Below, piece by piece: positions 1-9,189 of a DNA stretch of 64,000 nt. The position numbers and the translations under genes were made by a program. How positions within the stretch are numbered: the first letter of the stretch is position 1; every line of letters starts with the position of its first letter. Origin of the DNA: Planctomycetia bacterium (lineage in GTDB: Bacteria; Planctomycetota; Planctomycetia; Pirellulales; JACPPG01); NCBI GenBank assembly GCA_016191115.1, contig JACPPG010000034.1, positions 48,765-112,764 on the forward strand, in the 5' to 3' direction. The notes below the pieces were generated by a model that saw only the letters and a program-made list of their open reading frames with translations, was not told where the DNA came from and did not search any database.

Positions 1-2
1 TG

Positions 3-1088
3 GCCACGCTGCTGATGACGTGCCTGATTTTCCTGGCAATGAGCAAAACCGACCGCGCCGCCACGCTCACGGCGATGACCGTCGCCGCGGTGGTTTGCGT
101 GGCCGCCAGCAACGGCGGCTCGACGTCGCAGGACTTGAAGACGGGCTTCCTGGTAGGCGCCACGCCCCGCTGGCAGCAGATTGCCATCCTCATTGGGGCG
201 CTCACCAGCGCGCTGGTGATCGGGGGCACCTTGCTCTTGCTGAACCACGCTTTGACCACCTGGTCGCGCAGTCCACGCAACCTGCCGCGGTACGTCGTGC
301 CGGGCGCCGACAAGCTGACGCAAATGGAAAAGCCTGGCGGCCAGTACGCCGCCGACGATCACATGTATCACGTGTGGCACGTCACCGAAGGGCAAGTCCG
401 CGGCATTCCACAAGGCAAGTACCTGGTCGACGACCGCGGCCAGATCGCCTACCTGGTCGACCCCGGAATCAACGGCCGACTCACCGAACGAGACGACGGT
501 TCCAAAGTAACGAAGTTCGATGCGCCCAAGACGCGCCTGATGGCGCTGATCGCCGGCGGCGTCCTTCAACAGTCCTTGCCGCTGGAGCTCGTTCTCATCG
601 GCGTGCTGATCGCCCTGGTGCTGGAATTGGCGGGCGTGCCGTCGCTGCCGTTTGCCGTCGGCGTCTACTTACCCATTCAAACGTCCGTCCCGATTTTCAT
701 CGGAGGGGTCATCCGGTGGTGCGTCGACAAGATAAAGCGGCACTCCGCCGCCGAGGCCGACATGAGCCCCGGCGTGCTGCTGGGCTCCGGCTACATCGCC
801 GGCGGAGCGATCGCCGGCATGTGCGCGGCATTCCTGGCGTTTGTGCCATACATCAAGAGCCTGGCGCGATTCCTGCCGCCAGAGTTGCAAGCCAGCCCGC
901 CCGACAACTTCCGCGACCAGCTTGAATTCATGATGACCTTCAACCTCCCCAAGGGCTGGGTGGAAAGCAACTGGCCGTCGCTCGTCGCGTTTGGCTTTCT
1001 GATCGCGCTGTTGGTTCTGACCGGGTTGGGAGTATTTTTCCGTGGGGCCCAGCCGCAGGCGCCGGCTCGACCCGCGAAAGGGCGGTGA
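3..1088 (+). CDS. OPT-family oligopeptide/metal-chelate transporter, C-terminal part
   Basis: The reading frame is already open at the left edge, so this is the 3' part of a gene that begins outside the window. About 360 residues remain. They are hydrophobic, with membrane segments near the start, around residues 55-75, 175-220 and 255-275, and at the end. A polar loop of about 90 residues lies between the second and third groups. The NGGSTSQDLKTGFLVGATP stretch is the type of loop found in the OPT/YSL family, which moves oligopeptides or metal chelates across the inner membrane with protons. The substrate cannot be told. The S46 peptidase starts about 100 bp downstream on the same strand, so peptide degradation and peptide import may be linked, but that is only inference from position. 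Confidence 0.82.
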   Translation, partial: ATLLMTCLIFLAMSKTDRAATLTAMTVAAVVCVAASNGGSTSQDLKTGFLVGATPRWQQIAILIGALTSALVIGGTLLLLNHALTTWSRSPRNLPRYVVPGADKLTQMEKPGGQYAADDHMYHVWHVTEGQVRGIPQGKYLVDDRGQIAYLVDPGINGRLTERDDGSKVTKFDAPKTRLMALIAGGVLQQSLPLELVLIGVLIALVLELAGVPSLPFAVGVYLPIQTSVPIFIGGVIRWCVDKIKRHSAAEADMSPGVLLGSGYIAGGAIAGMCAAFLAFVPYIKSLARFLPPELQASPPDNFRDQLEFMMTFNLPKGWVESNWPSLVAFGFLIALLVLTGLGVFFRGAQPQAPARPAKGR

Positions 1089-1139
1089 GGGCGACAGCAG
1101 CGAATAGCGATTAGCCGCAGAGAATCAGAGTCCATGCGT

Positions 1140-1160
1140 GGTGCTCGCAGAGCGCCCTAC
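1140..1160 (-). repeat. Short palindromic repeat, GTAGGG-GCTCTG-GAGCACC family
   Basis: Read on the minus strand, this 21-bp stretch matches 17101-17121 at 19 of 21 positions. The core is a near palindrome (GGTGCTC/GAGCACC). It lies in the short gap between two genes. Confidence 0.45.
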
Positions 1161-1192
1161 AACCGACCACCATTTACCGACCGACCAAGATC

Positions 1193-3280
1193 ATGCATCA
1201 CGCGACAAAAAGACGATCAACGATCCTGGGAGCATTCCTGATGACGCTTGCCACGGCCCATGCGCTACAGGCCGACGAGGGGATGTGGCTGTTTACCAAT
1301 CCGCCCGCCAAGATGCTCAAGGAGAAGTACGGCTTTGAACCCACCGCCGAGTGGCTCAAGCACGTCCGCCAATCGAGCGTCCGCTTCAATAGCGGCGGGT
1401 CCGGCTCGTTCGTCTCGTCCGATGGCTTGGTGATGACCAACCATCACGTCGGCGCCGATTGTTTGCAAAAACTGAGCACCGCCGAAAAGGACCTCATCAA
1501 GACAGGTTTTCACGCCCGCACCCGCGACGAGGAGGTGAAGTGCGTCGACTTGGAATTGAACGTGCTCGTGGACATCGAGGACGTGACCGACCGCGTGAAG
1601 GCGGCCGTCACTGACGAGTCCGACCAGGCCGAGGCCCGCAAGCAGCGCCTGGCCGTGATGAACACCATCGAGAAGGAATCGTTCGATAAGACCGGGCTGC
1701 GCAGCGACGTGGTCACGCTCTATCACGGCGGCAAGTACCACCTGTACCGCTACAAGAAATACACCGACGTGCGGCTGGTATTCGCGCCGGAGAAGGACAT
1801 CGCCTTTTTTGGCGGCGACCCTGACAACTTCGAGTACCCGCGATACGACCTCGATATCTGCTTCTTCCGCGTGTACGAGGACGGCAAGCCGGCCAAGATC
1901 AAGGACTTTCTCCGTTGGAGCCCCGCGGGCGCCAAGGACGGCGAGCTGATCTTCGTCTCCGGGCATCCCGGCCGCACCAATCGGCTGGACACGGTCACGC
2001 ACCTGGAGTTCTTGCGCGACGTGGCGTTCCCCGCGGTCCTGGACATGATCCGCCGCCGCGAAATCGCGCTGCGGACCTACGCCGAGCGCGGGAAAGAGAA
2101 CATGCGCCGCGCTCAGGACGAGCTGTTTGGCTATCAGAACAGTCGCAAGGCGCGGCTGGGCGGCCTGGCCGGCTTGCAGGACCCGGCGGTGATGGGCCGC
2201 AAACACCACGAGGAGCAGGCCCTGCGCGACGCCGTGATGAAGGACCCCAAGCTCAAGAAGGAGTACGGCGACGCCTGGGACACAGTCGCCAAGTCGATCG
2301 AGGTGCTGGAAGAGATCTACGACGACTATCAACTGCTCGAGCAGGGGCGGGCCTTCAATTCCCACCTGTTCAGCATCGCCCGCATGCTCTTGCGTCTCTC
2401 GGAGGAAACCACCAAGCCCAATCCCGAGCGGCTGCGGGAATACGCCGAGGCCGGCCTGGACTCGCTCAAGCAGCAGCTCTTCTCCGAAGCGCCGATCTAC
2501 CCGGACCTGGAGATCGTCAAGTTGGCCGACTCGCTGGGCATGCTGATGGAGATCAAAGGGGCCGACAACCCCTTGATGAAGCAGGTTCTGGCGGGTAAGT
2601 CGCCGCGCGAGCGCGCGGCCGAGCTGGTGAGCGGCTCAAAACTGGCCGACGTCGCGCTCCGCAAGCAATTGGCCGAAAGCGGCGCAAGCGCCATCGACAA
2701 CTCCGACGACCCGATGATCCGCCTGGCGAAGCTCGCGGACAAGCCGGCCCGCAAGGTGCGCCGCACGTACGAGGAGCAAGTCGACGAGCCGCAGCGGCAG
2801 GCGTACGGCAAGATCGCGCAGGCCCGCTTCGCGATCTACGGCGACAGCGTCTATCCCGACGCCACGTTCACGCTGCGGCTGGCCTACGGCACCGTGGCCG
2901 GCTATCAGGAGGCAGGCCAGACGATGCCTCCGTGGACCACGATCGGCGGCGCGTACGAACACTCGCGCGAGCACGGCGGAAAGGACCCCTTCGAGCTGCC
3001 GGAAAGCTGGATCAAGCACAAGGGCGACCTGAACCTGGCCACGCCCTTCAACTTCGTCAGCACCGCCGACATCATCGGCGGCAACTCCGGCAGCCCCGTG
3101 ATCAATCGCCAGGGAGAAGTGGTGGGCATCATCTTCGACGGCAACATCCAGTCGCTGGTGCTCGACTTCATCTACACGCGGGATCAAGCACGGGCCACCA
3201 GCGTTCACTCGGCCTCGATCGCCGAAGCGCTCCGCAAGGTCTACGGCGCGAGCGAGCTGGCCGACGAACTTGGGCGATAG
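1193..3280 (+). CDS. S46 family serine peptidase (DPP7/DPP11-like dipeptidyl-peptidase)
   Basis: This protein of 695 residues has the usual length of family S46, which are exported dipeptidyl-peptidases with a chymotrypsin-like fold and an inserted helical domain. The first 27 residues look like a signal peptide (two Lys/Arg pairs, a hydrophobic stretch, then an ALQA-type cleavage region). The catalytic histidine lies in the MTNHHVG motif near residue 84. The nucleophile serine is in GGNSGSP near residue 627, followed by the typical GEVVGIIFDGN. The aspartate is likely in the FFGGDPDNFEYPR region near residue 210. Specificity (hydrophobic versus acidic P1 residue) cannot be read safely. It follows a transporter gene on the same strand; the next gene is convergent. 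Confidence 0.93.
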   Translation: MHHATKRRSTILGAFLMTLATAHALQADEGMWLFTNPPAKMLKEKYGFEPTAEWLKHVRQSSVRFNSGGSGSFVSSDGLVMTNHHVGADCLQKLSTAEKDLIKTGFHARTRDEEVKCVDLELNVLVDIEDVTDRVKAAVTDESDQAEARKQRLAVMNTIEKESFDKTGLRSDVVTLYHGGKYHLYRYKKYTDVRLVFAPEKDIAFFGGDPDNFEYPRYDLDICFFRVYEDGKPAKIKDFLRWSPAGAKDGELIFVSGHPGRTNRLDTVTHLEFLRDVAFPAVLDMIRRREIALRTYAERGKENMRRAQDELFGYQNSRKARLGGLAGLQDPAVMGRKHHEEQALRDAVMKDPKLKKEYGDAWDTVAKSIEVLEEIYDDYQLLEQGRAFNSHLFSIARMLLRLSEETTKPNPERLREYAEAGLDSLKQQLFSEAPIYPDLEIVKLADSLGMLMEIKGADNPLMKQVLAGKSPRERAAELVSGSKLADVALRKQLAESGASAIDNSDDPMIRLAKLADKPARKVRRTYEEQVDEPQRQAYGKIAQARFAIYGDSVYPDATFTLRLAYGTVAGYQEAGQTMPPWTTIGGAYEHSREHGGKDPFELPESWIKHKGDLNLATPFNFVSTADIIGGNSGSPVINRQGEVVGIIFDGNIQSLVLDFIYTRDQARATSVHSASIAEALRKVYGASELADELGR

Positions 3281-3319
3281 TGGCTCTGGCCTCTCGCCTG
3301 TGGCCTCTGGCCTATTTTT

Positions 3320-4720
3320 CTACGCCAGCAGTTCCCGCGCGACGCGAGCGTGACTCACGTCGAAATCGGTCAGGCTGTCGTCGCGCCCGTCGTGCGGGTA
3401 GGTGAGCCGGACGTGCGACAGCCCCAGCGCCGCGAGAATCGTCGCGTGCAGGTCGTGGATCGTCACCACGTCCTGGACCGACTTGTAGCCGAACTCGTCG
3501 GTCGCGCCGTGCACGTATCCGCCCTTGAACCCGCCCCCGGCCAGCCACAGGCTGAAGGCGTGCCGGTTATGGTCCCGGCCGTCGCTCTTCTGCGAGATGG
3601 GCAATCGCCCGAACTCGCCCGTCCACAAAACGATCGTCGACTCCAATAGCCCCCGCTGCTTCAAATCGGCCACCAAGGCCGCGCACGGCTGATCGGTGCG
3701 GGCGCACAGGCCGCGGAGGCTGTCGGCGTTCTTCGAGTGCGTGTCCCACGGCTGCCCGCTCATGAACACCTGCACGAAGCGGACCCCTTGCTCGACCAGC
3801 CGGCGGGCGAGCAAGCACCGGCCGGCGTATTCGGCCGTCGTCGGGTTGTCCATCCCGTACATCCGCCTCGTGGCCTCCGTCTCGCGCGCCAGATCGAGGA
3901 TTTCGGGCACGGCCGCCTGCATACGGGCGGCCATCTCGAAATTCGAGATGCGGGCCTCGAGCTCGGAATTGCCCGAGTGCCGTTCCAGGTGCGCGCGGTT
4001 CAACTGCGCGAGCAGGTCGAGCTGGCTGCGCCGCGCGTCCGGCGTCACGCCGTCGGGCGGTGAAAGGTGCAAGACGGGCGAACCCTTGGCGCGGAAGGGC
4101 GTGCCTTGAAACACCGCCGGCAACCACCCGCTCGACCAGTTGCCGACGCCGTCGACCGGCAGCCCGCCCGGATCGGACAAGACGACGTAGGCCGGCAGAT
4201 CGCGGTTTTCGCTCCCCAGGCCGTATACGATCCAGGAGCCCATCACAGGCCGCCCCGCGAAGAACTTGCCGCTATGGATCAGCCGCAGCGCCGATTCGTG
4301 ATCGACGCTCTCGGTGGTCATGGAACGCACGAGCGTCAAGTCGTCGGCCACACGCGCCGTGTGCGGCAGGATCTCCGACAAGGGCATGCCGCAATGCCCG
4401 GCCGGATGGAACTTGAACGGCGAGGCGAGCAGGTTCCCTTTTTGCTCGTGGAAGTGCACCTCTAGCTCGCCGGGATACGGCTGCCCGTCATGGCTCGTCA
4501 GCTCCGGTTTCGGATCGAAAAGGTCCATGTGACTCGGACCGCCGTGTTGGAACAGGCAGATCACGGCCTTGGCCTTGGCAGGCTCGTCGGGCAGGATGGC
4601 GGTGGTCTTGGCGTGCGCCGGCGCTGTCGCCGCCACCAGATCGGCCAGTGCCAGGCTGCCGACCGCGCCAACGTACCGCCCCAGAAAGGCGCGGCGGTGA
4701 AGAGGAAAAGATGTGTTCAT
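3320..4720 (-). CDS. DUF1501 domain-containing protein with Tat-type signal
   Basis: The protein has 466 residues from the ATG at 4720, chosen because the next residues form a twin-arginine-type leader (HRRAFLG, then a hydrophobic run and an AHA cleavage site). DUF1501 proteins are alkaline-phosphatase/sulfatase-fold proteins abundant in planctomycetes and usually encoded beside a PSCyt/DUF1549/DUF1553 partner, as here. Visible family motifs are FQHGGPSHMDLFDPKPEL near the N-terminus, GRPVMGSW, WDTHSKN, and the C-terminal WTGEFGRLPISQ and GRDHNRHAFSLWLAGGG stretches. No reaction has been firmly assigned to the family. It is the last gene of a minus-strand unit, 162 bp after the cytochrome-domain gene; the gap holds ATGATGAATG-type low-complexity DNA. 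Confidence 0.93.
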   Translation of the reverse strand: MNTSFPLHRRAFLGRYVGAVGSLALADLVAATAPAHAKTTAILPDEPAKAKAVICLFQHGGPSHMDLFDPKPELTSHDGQPYPGELEVHFHEQKGNLLASPFKFHPAGHCGMPLSEILPHTARVADDLTLVRSMTTESVDHESALRLIHSGKFFAGRPVMGSWIVYGLGSENRDLPAYVVLSDPGGLPVDGVGNWSSGWLPAVFQGTPFRAKGSPVLHLSPPDGVTPDARRSQLDLLAQLNRAHLERHSGNSELEARISNFEMAARMQAAVPEILDLARETEATRRMYGMDNPTTAEYAGRCLLARRLVEQGVRFVQVFMSGQPWDTHSKNADSLRGLCARTDQPCAALVADLKQRGLLESTIVLWTGEFGRLPISQKSDGRDHNRHAFSLWLAGGGFKGGYVHGATDEFGYKSVQDVVTIHDLHATILAALGLSHVRLTYPHDGRDDSLTDFDVSHARVARELLA

Positions 4721-4882
4721 GGTCAATGCCGTTGGCTGGCGTATGGTGGCGGCCAATGATGAATGATGAACGATGAATGAAAGACCGACAAGCACGCGCG
4801 CGCGTAGCTCAGCGGCCATTCATCATTCCGCATTCATCATTTCTTCTCCGTGTCTCCGTGCCTCGGTAGTGATTCCCGATTC

Positions 4883-7483
4883 TCACTCGATGTACAAAAA
4901 CGCGTTGCTCGCGAGCAGCATCTGGCACAGGTCCTGCCACGCGCGCTGTTGCGCGTCGGCCTGGCTGGCATAAGCGGCCGGCTGCGCGGCGACGAACGCT
5001 TCGGCCGCCGCGCGTTCCGCGGCGCGCGGGGCGCGTCCGTACGCCAAAAGGAACGCATGCGCGATTCGGGCTCCCGGGTCGTCGCCCGCCTCGCGCGCCA
5101 GCCGGTCGGCCATGGCTTTGGCGCGGGCGGTGACGAACTGGGAATTGAGCAGGCTCAGCGATTGCGTGGCGATCGTCGAAGTATTGCGCCGCGTGCAATT
5201 GGTCACGACCTGCGGGGCGTCGAATACGTCGAGCATGGTGTTGATCTGCGTCCGCCGCCGCTGCAGAAAGATCGACCGCCGGCAGGCGCCGGACAACTTT
5301 TCTTCGACGATCACCTCTCCGTCCTCCTGGCGCATGGTAGGAACGAAAGGCCCGCCGCCGGCCAGGTCGAGCTCGCCGCTGGTGCGAAGCATCGCGTCGC
5401 GAATCCCTTCGGCGTCCAGGCGCAGCAGAGGAAACCGGGACAATAGCACGTTGTCGGGATCGGCACGGCCGGCCGATTCGCTCGCCGTGCTTGACTGGCG
5501 ATAGGCAGACGAATTCAGGATCAGCCTGTGCACGGCCTTCACGCTCCACCCGCCGGCGATGAATTCGGTCGCCAGGTAATCGAGCAATTCGGGGTGCGTA
5601 GGGATCGCGCCGGTGTAGCCGAAGTTATCGGCCGTGGTGACGATGCCGCGGCCAAAGTGATGCTGCCATATGCGATTGACCGTGATCCGCGCCAAGAGCG
5701 GATGGCGGGAGTCGGTGATCCACCGCGCCAGCGCCGTGCGACGACCACTGCCGCGCCCGGGGGCCTTTTCCGCCTTGTATTGCATGCCGCCGCTCAAAAG
5801 CGATCGCGGTACGCTCGGCCCCACTTCCGGCCCCGGCGCCCGGTAGTCGCCCCGCACCAGCAGGTGATGCGGCTCCGCCGGCGATTGCACCTCCCACAGC
5901 AGGGCGATCTGCTCGAGCGGCCTCGGGCGCTGTCTCTCAAGGCCCGAAACCTCCTCGTTCGTCTTCGCGCGGGCCTGGTTGTACTCGGCCGACTTCGCGG
6001 CGACGTCGTCGTCCGTGACCGCCAGCTCCTTCTCATGCGCCTTGATCAACTCGCGGTCGGCGTCGGTCTGTTTCTTGTTTTTGCGCCCCAGAGCCTCCCG
6101 CAGTTGCGATTGCAGCGGCTCGTCCAATTTCGCGAGCTTTTCCTCGACGAGATCCTTGCGCACCGGATCGGCCAGTTCCGCCAGCGCGTCCTTCAGCCCC
6201 TTGATCTTTTCGTCGATCTCCTTCGTCAGCCGGGCGTGCTCCTCGCGCTCGGCCCGCGTCGCGATCGACGTGGTGCGCTCCGCCGGCTTGCGCCACTTGT
6301 CAGGGCAATACGACGGCCAGAAGATCGCCTGCAGCCCATAGTATTCCTCTTGTGTGACCGGCTCGAACTTGTGGTCGTGGCAGCGGGCGCACTGAACCGT
6401 CAGCCCGAGCATGCTCGAAGCCACGATCTGCACGGTCCCCTCCAGCACCGCGAATCGGTCGACGCGCAGCTCGTCGGGATTGCCGTCGCTCTCGCCCGTC
6501 CCGTCCGGCGCGTTGCGGAGCAAATGCGTAGCGACCAGAAGCGCGGCCGTGTCGGGCGTGACGTCGCCGCCGGGCTCGTAGCCAGCCATTTCATCGCCGG
6601 CGAGCTGTTCCTGGATGAAGCGATCAAAGGGCTTGTCGGCGTTGACGGCGCCGATGACGTAGTCGCGATAGCGGTAAGCCAGCGGGCGCACGCTGTCGGC
6701 GTTGAAGTAGCCGTTGCTGTCGGCGTAGCCCGCCGCGTCCAGCCAGTGCTGGCCCCACCGTTCCCCGTAGCGTGGACTGGCCAGGCACCGCTCGACCATC
6801 CGCCGGTATGCCCCCTCGGTCTCGTCGGCTAGATAGGCGGCGACCTCGTCGGGCGCAGGCGGCAGCCCGGTCAGATCGAAGCTCACGCGCCGCGCGAGCG
6901 TCGCGCGGTCGGCTTCGGGCGCGAAGCCCAGCCCGCGCCGCTCGAGCGCTGCCAAGAGGAAGCGATCGACCTCGTTGCCGACGCGTTCGGCGTGCGCAAC
7001 TTCCGGCGGCTGCGGACGCGCCGGCGGCACGAACGCCCAGTGGTCGGGACCCGGTTTCGCGGCCTCCTCGGCCGTGGGAAGCCCCGCCGCGCCGGATGCT
7101 ACCCACCGCCGCAGCAACTCCTTTTCCTCATCCATCAGCGGGCTCTCGGGCGGCATCTCGTCCGCTTCGACGCGCTGCCACAGCAAGCTCTCGTCGGGCT
7201 TCCCCGCCACGACCGGCGCGCCCTGATCGCCGCCCCGCGCGATCGAGCGCGGCGTTCCCAGGTTCAGCTCGGCCTCGTGCTTCATCGGGCCGTGACACTT
7301 GACGCACCGCGCCCGCAACAGCGGCAGCACGTCGTGCAACAACTCGGGCGCCGCCGCTTCGTCGGCTGCGCGGGCCGGCGCCGCGGCGCACATGGCCAAA
7401 ATCGAAAAGCAAGCGACCGCGACAGGGCGCGCGTCACGGCGCCAACGAGCCGGGCAAGACAGATCGTGCGCGCGACTTTTCAT
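4883..7483 (-). CDS. PSCyt1/DUF1549/DUF1553 planctomycete cytochrome-domain protein
   Basis: The protein has 866 residues from the ATG at 7483. The frame stays open further upstream, but that part runs across the enolase-superfamily gene and is not coding. A signal peptide with a long hydrophobic run and an ARA site leads into a cytochrome-c-like PSCyt1 domain with a CVKCHG haem motif near residue 55. DUF1549 follows (DRFLLAALERRGL, GERWGQHWLDAAGYADSNG), with a second haem motif CARCHDH. A charged coiled-coil region sits mid-protein. The C-terminal DUF1553 carries NRIWQHHFGRGIV, PTHPELLDYLA and NSSAYRQSS. These proteins are thought to act in the planctomycete cell envelope, possibly on polysaccharides, but no reaction is proven. 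It lies 59 bp after an enolase-superfamily gene and before its usual DUF1501 partner, so the three probably form an operon. Confidence 0.93.
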   Translation of the reverse strand: MKSRAHDLSCPARWRRDARPVAVACFSILAMCAAAPARAADEAAAPELLHDVLPLLRARCVKCHGPMKHEAELNLGTPRSIARGGDQGAPVVAGKPDESLLWQRVEADEMPPESPLMDEEKELLRRWVASGAAGLPTAEEAAKPGPDHWAFVPPARPQPPEVAHAERVGNEVDRFLLAALERRGLGFAPEADRATLARRVSFDLTGLPPAPDEVAAYLADETEGAYRRMVERCLASPRYGERWGQHWLDAAGYADSNGYFNADSVRPLAYRYRDYVIGAVNADKPFDRFIQEQLAGDEMAGYEPGGDVTPDTAALLVATHLLRNAPDGTGESDGNPDELRVDRFAVLEGTVQIVASSMLGLTVQCARCHDHKFEPVTQEEYYGLQAIFWPSYCPDKWRKPAERTTSIATRAEREEHARLTKEIDEKIKGLKDALAELADPVRKDLVEEKLAKLDEPLQSQLREALGRKNKKQTDADRELIKAHEKELAVTDDDVAAKSAEYNQARAKTNEEVSGLERQRPRPLEQIALLWEVQSPAEPHHLLVRGDYRAPGPEVGPSVPRSLLSGGMQYKAEKAPGRGSGRRTALARWITDSRHPLLARITVNRIWQHHFGRGIVTTADNFGYTGAIPTHPELLDYLATEFIAGGWSVKAVHRLILNSSAYRQSSTASESAGRADPDNVLLSRFPLLRLDAEGIRDAMLRTSGELDLAGGGPFVPTMRQEDGEVIVEEKLSGACRRSIFLQRRRTQINTMLDVFDAPQVVTNCTRRNTSTIATQSLSLLNSQFVTARAKAMADRLAREAGDDPGARIAHAFLLAYGRAPRAAERAAAEAFVAAQPAAYASQADAQQRAWQDLCQMLLASNAFLYIE

Positions 7484-7542
7484 GGAACTTGCCGGCCGGT
7501 CAATTCCCGTCACTCGGAGGAAAGTCGCGCACACGCCCTTGG

Positions 7543-8667
7543 CTATCGAGCCCCCGATTCTGCCAGCAGGTGCGCGGCCACGAATTCCTCGTCCAATGTC
7601 ACGCCCAGCCCCGGACCATCGGGCACGGTGATCCAACCGTCGACGGCTTGCACCTTTTCGACGGTCAGCTCGTGCCTTAGCGGCGAGTCCTCGACGCAGT
7701 CCTCGAAGATAAACGCGTCCCGGCACGTGCTCAACCAGTGCAGGCTGGCGGCGACCGTGATCGGGCTCGTGTAGCAGTGGTTGCACAGCCGCGCGCCGAT
7801 CTCCTCGACGCGGCCGCGGATGTACGCCGCGTCGGTGAAGCCGTTGCGCGCGATGTCGACCTGGTAGATGTCCACGGCGCGGCGGTCGATCAACGGTCGA
7901 AAGGCCTCCCGGCCACATTCCTCTTCGCCCCCCGCGATCGCCACGGGCGAGCGGTCGCGCAGCCAGGCGTAGCCTTCGTAGTCGTCGGGCCGCAGCGGCT
8001 CCTCGAGCCACTCGATTCCATAGTCGACAAAGGCGCACGCGCGCCGCAGGGCGGTTCGCGCGTCCCACACGCAACCGGCGTCGATCAACAGGGTCCCGTC
8101 GCCAATGCCCTTTCGCGCCCCGCGGACCAAATCGACGTCGACCGCCTCGGACTGCCCCATCGGTTCCCAACCGAATTTGACGGCCCGATAGCCGGCGTCG
8201 ATCCAGCGGCGGCCGATGTCGGCCGTCTGGCAACCGTCGCGTCCGAAGAGGATCGACGCATAGGCCTTGATCCGTTCGTGCTGCTTTCCCCCCAGCAGGC
8301 GATGAATCGGCTCGCGGAAATGTTTTCCCTTCAAGTCCCACAGGGCCATGTCGACGGCCGCCATGGCCGTGATCGTGGCCGAGGTGCGGCCGAAGTACAT
8401 CGTCCGCCGCAGCATCGACTGCCACAGACGCTCGGTTTCGAGCGGGTTCTGGCCGACCAGGATTTCCCGCAGGCCGCAGGCGATATTGTGGCTAAACGGG
8501 GCGTCGATGATCGCCTTGACCACCTCCGGCGAGCTATCGGCCTCGCCGATCCCTTCCAGCCCCGTGTCCGTCCGCACTCGGACCAGCACCGAGTCCTGGC
8601 TGCTGGCCGTCTTGGCCACCACGTTCTTGATTCGCAGGATCTGGCAGACGACGTTGGTGATCTTCAT
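7543..8667 (-). CDS. Mandelate racemase/muconate lactonizing enzyme family protein (sugar-acid dehydratase-like)
   Basis: The 374-residue protein has the normal length of the enolase superfamily: an N-terminal capping domain and a C-terminal barrel. Visible barrel residues are the base motif AVKFGWEPMG, metal ligands in LIDAG, EWLEEP and AGGEEE, and a late CNHCYTSP histidine that would be the second catalytic base. The VKFGW form with a C-terminal histidine resembles acid-sugar dehydratases such as the rhamnonate or tartrate groups. The substrate is not assignable from sequence. It is the first gene of the minus-strand unit with the PSCyt/DUF1553 and DUF1501 genes, which would fit breakdown of envelope or algal polysaccharide sugars. 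That link is inference. Confidence 0.9.
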   Translation of the reverse strand: MKITNVVCQILRIKNVVAKTASSQDSVLVRVRTDTGLEGIGEADSSPEVVKAIIDAPFSHNIACGLREILVGQNPLETERLWQSMLRRTMYFGRTSATITAMAAVDMALWDLKGKHFREPIHRLLGGKQHERIKAYASILFGRDGCQTADIGRRWIDAGYRAVKFGWEPMGQSEAVDVDLVRGARKGIGDGTLLIDAGCVWDARTALRRACAFVDYGIEWLEEPLRPDDYEGYAWLRDRSPVAIAGGEEECGREAFRPLIDRRAVDIYQVDIARNGFTDAAYIRGRVEEIGARLCNHCYTSPITVAASLHWLSTCRDAFIFEDCVEDSPLRHELTVEKVQAVDGWITVPDGPGLGVTLDEEFVAAHLLAESGAR

Positions 8668-8833
8668 TGGGCAATGGTGGCGGCGTATACCTTTGCGGCG
8701 GGGCCAGCGGCGTGCGACAGGACAATCACGAACCCGACCGTGGATCCGCGAACCAGCGAGGCGTGTAGGGCGTCATTGTAACACGTGGGCGGCTGGCGAA
8801 AAATCCTCCGCTCCCTTGGCGCATACTTACGGA

Positions 8834-8904
8834 AGGGCGAGGCTCCCACCGAGCCGGCACCAAGAGAGCGCGGCGCGCAAGGCGGCTCGGCGGGAGCCCG
8901 CCCT
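8834..8904. repeat. Long imperfect inverted repeat
   Basis: Arms 8834-8856 and 8883-8904 are complementary except for one bulged and one changed base, so the region can form a stem of about 21 bp with a 26-nt loop. It lies in the 292-bp gap between the divergent enolase-family and citramalate synthase units. It has no T-run and no clear gene to terminate, so a dispersed palindromic repeat is more likely than a terminator. Confidence 0.6.
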
Positions 8905-8959
8905 CCCGGACGACGGCTCCCGCGATGTGCGCGATCGCTACCCCCCGAACCCGTTTCGA

Positions 8960-8988
8960 TTGACACTACAGGGTTTACGGCGTATTCT
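8960..8988 (+). promoter_or_regulatory. Sigma-70-type promoter of the cimA attenuator unit
   Basis: TTGACA at 8960-8965 is followed after exactly 17 bp by TATTCT at 8983-8988. This is a near-consensus vegetative promoter. Predicted transcription start is about 8995, only some 13 nt before the leader ATG at 9008. Confidence 0.75.
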
Positions 8989-9007
8989 TGCGGCGTAAGC
9001 CCCCTTG

Positions 9008-9145
9008 ATGTCCCGTGAAATTCAGGCCATGACCCGCCTCACCGCCGCCAGCTTGGTTTCTGCCTGGTTCGCCAGCCGTCCGATCGCCGTATCGGGCGTG
9101 GGCGTGGGCGTTATTGTGGTGATTATCGAGGAGGCGCAGGCCTGA
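9008..9145 (+). CDS. Val/Ile-rich leader peptide of the cimA attenuator (45 aa)
   Basis: This small frame encodes 45 residues from ATG 9008; a second in-frame ATG at 9029 would give 38. Near the end lies GVGVGVIVVII: five Val and three Ile codons within ten codons (9098-9127). It is followed by EEAQA and a TGA at 9143-9145. The layout resembles the E. coli ilvG leader, which also has a Val/Ile run shortly before its stop. The product is presumably not functional; ribosome speed over the Val/Ile codons would be the signal. It starts just after a near-perfect promoter and ends 34 nt before a terminator hairpin. The Shine-Dalgarno sequence is weak for both starts. Confidence 0.75.
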   Translation: MSREIQAMTRLTAASLVSAWFASRPIAVSGVGVGVIVVIIEEAQA

Positions 9146-9189
9146 GGGCGTCGACCGGGAAGACCCGATCAAAAGCAAGCCCTGAGGCC
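9139..9189 (+). promoter_or_regulatory. Antiterminator pairing of the cimA attenuator
   Basis: Bases 9139-9148 (GGCCTGAGGG), which span the leader stop codon, pair with 9180-9189 (CCCTGAGGCC) at 9 of 10 positions. Because 9180-9189 is also the 5' arm of the terminator, the two structures exclude each other. A ribosome that reaches the leader stop would cover 9139-9148 and let the terminator form. One stalled in the Val/Ile run would leave it free to antiterminate. Confidence 0.7.

Noticed and set aside
5528..6832. Open frame of 434 codons opposite the DUF1549/DUF1553 gene
   Set aside because: Antisense shadow of a clear coding region.
7484..8425. In-frame upstream extension of the PSCyt/DUF1553 gene
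   Set aside because: It lies antiphase inside the enolase-superfamily gene and precedes a clear signal peptide at 7483.
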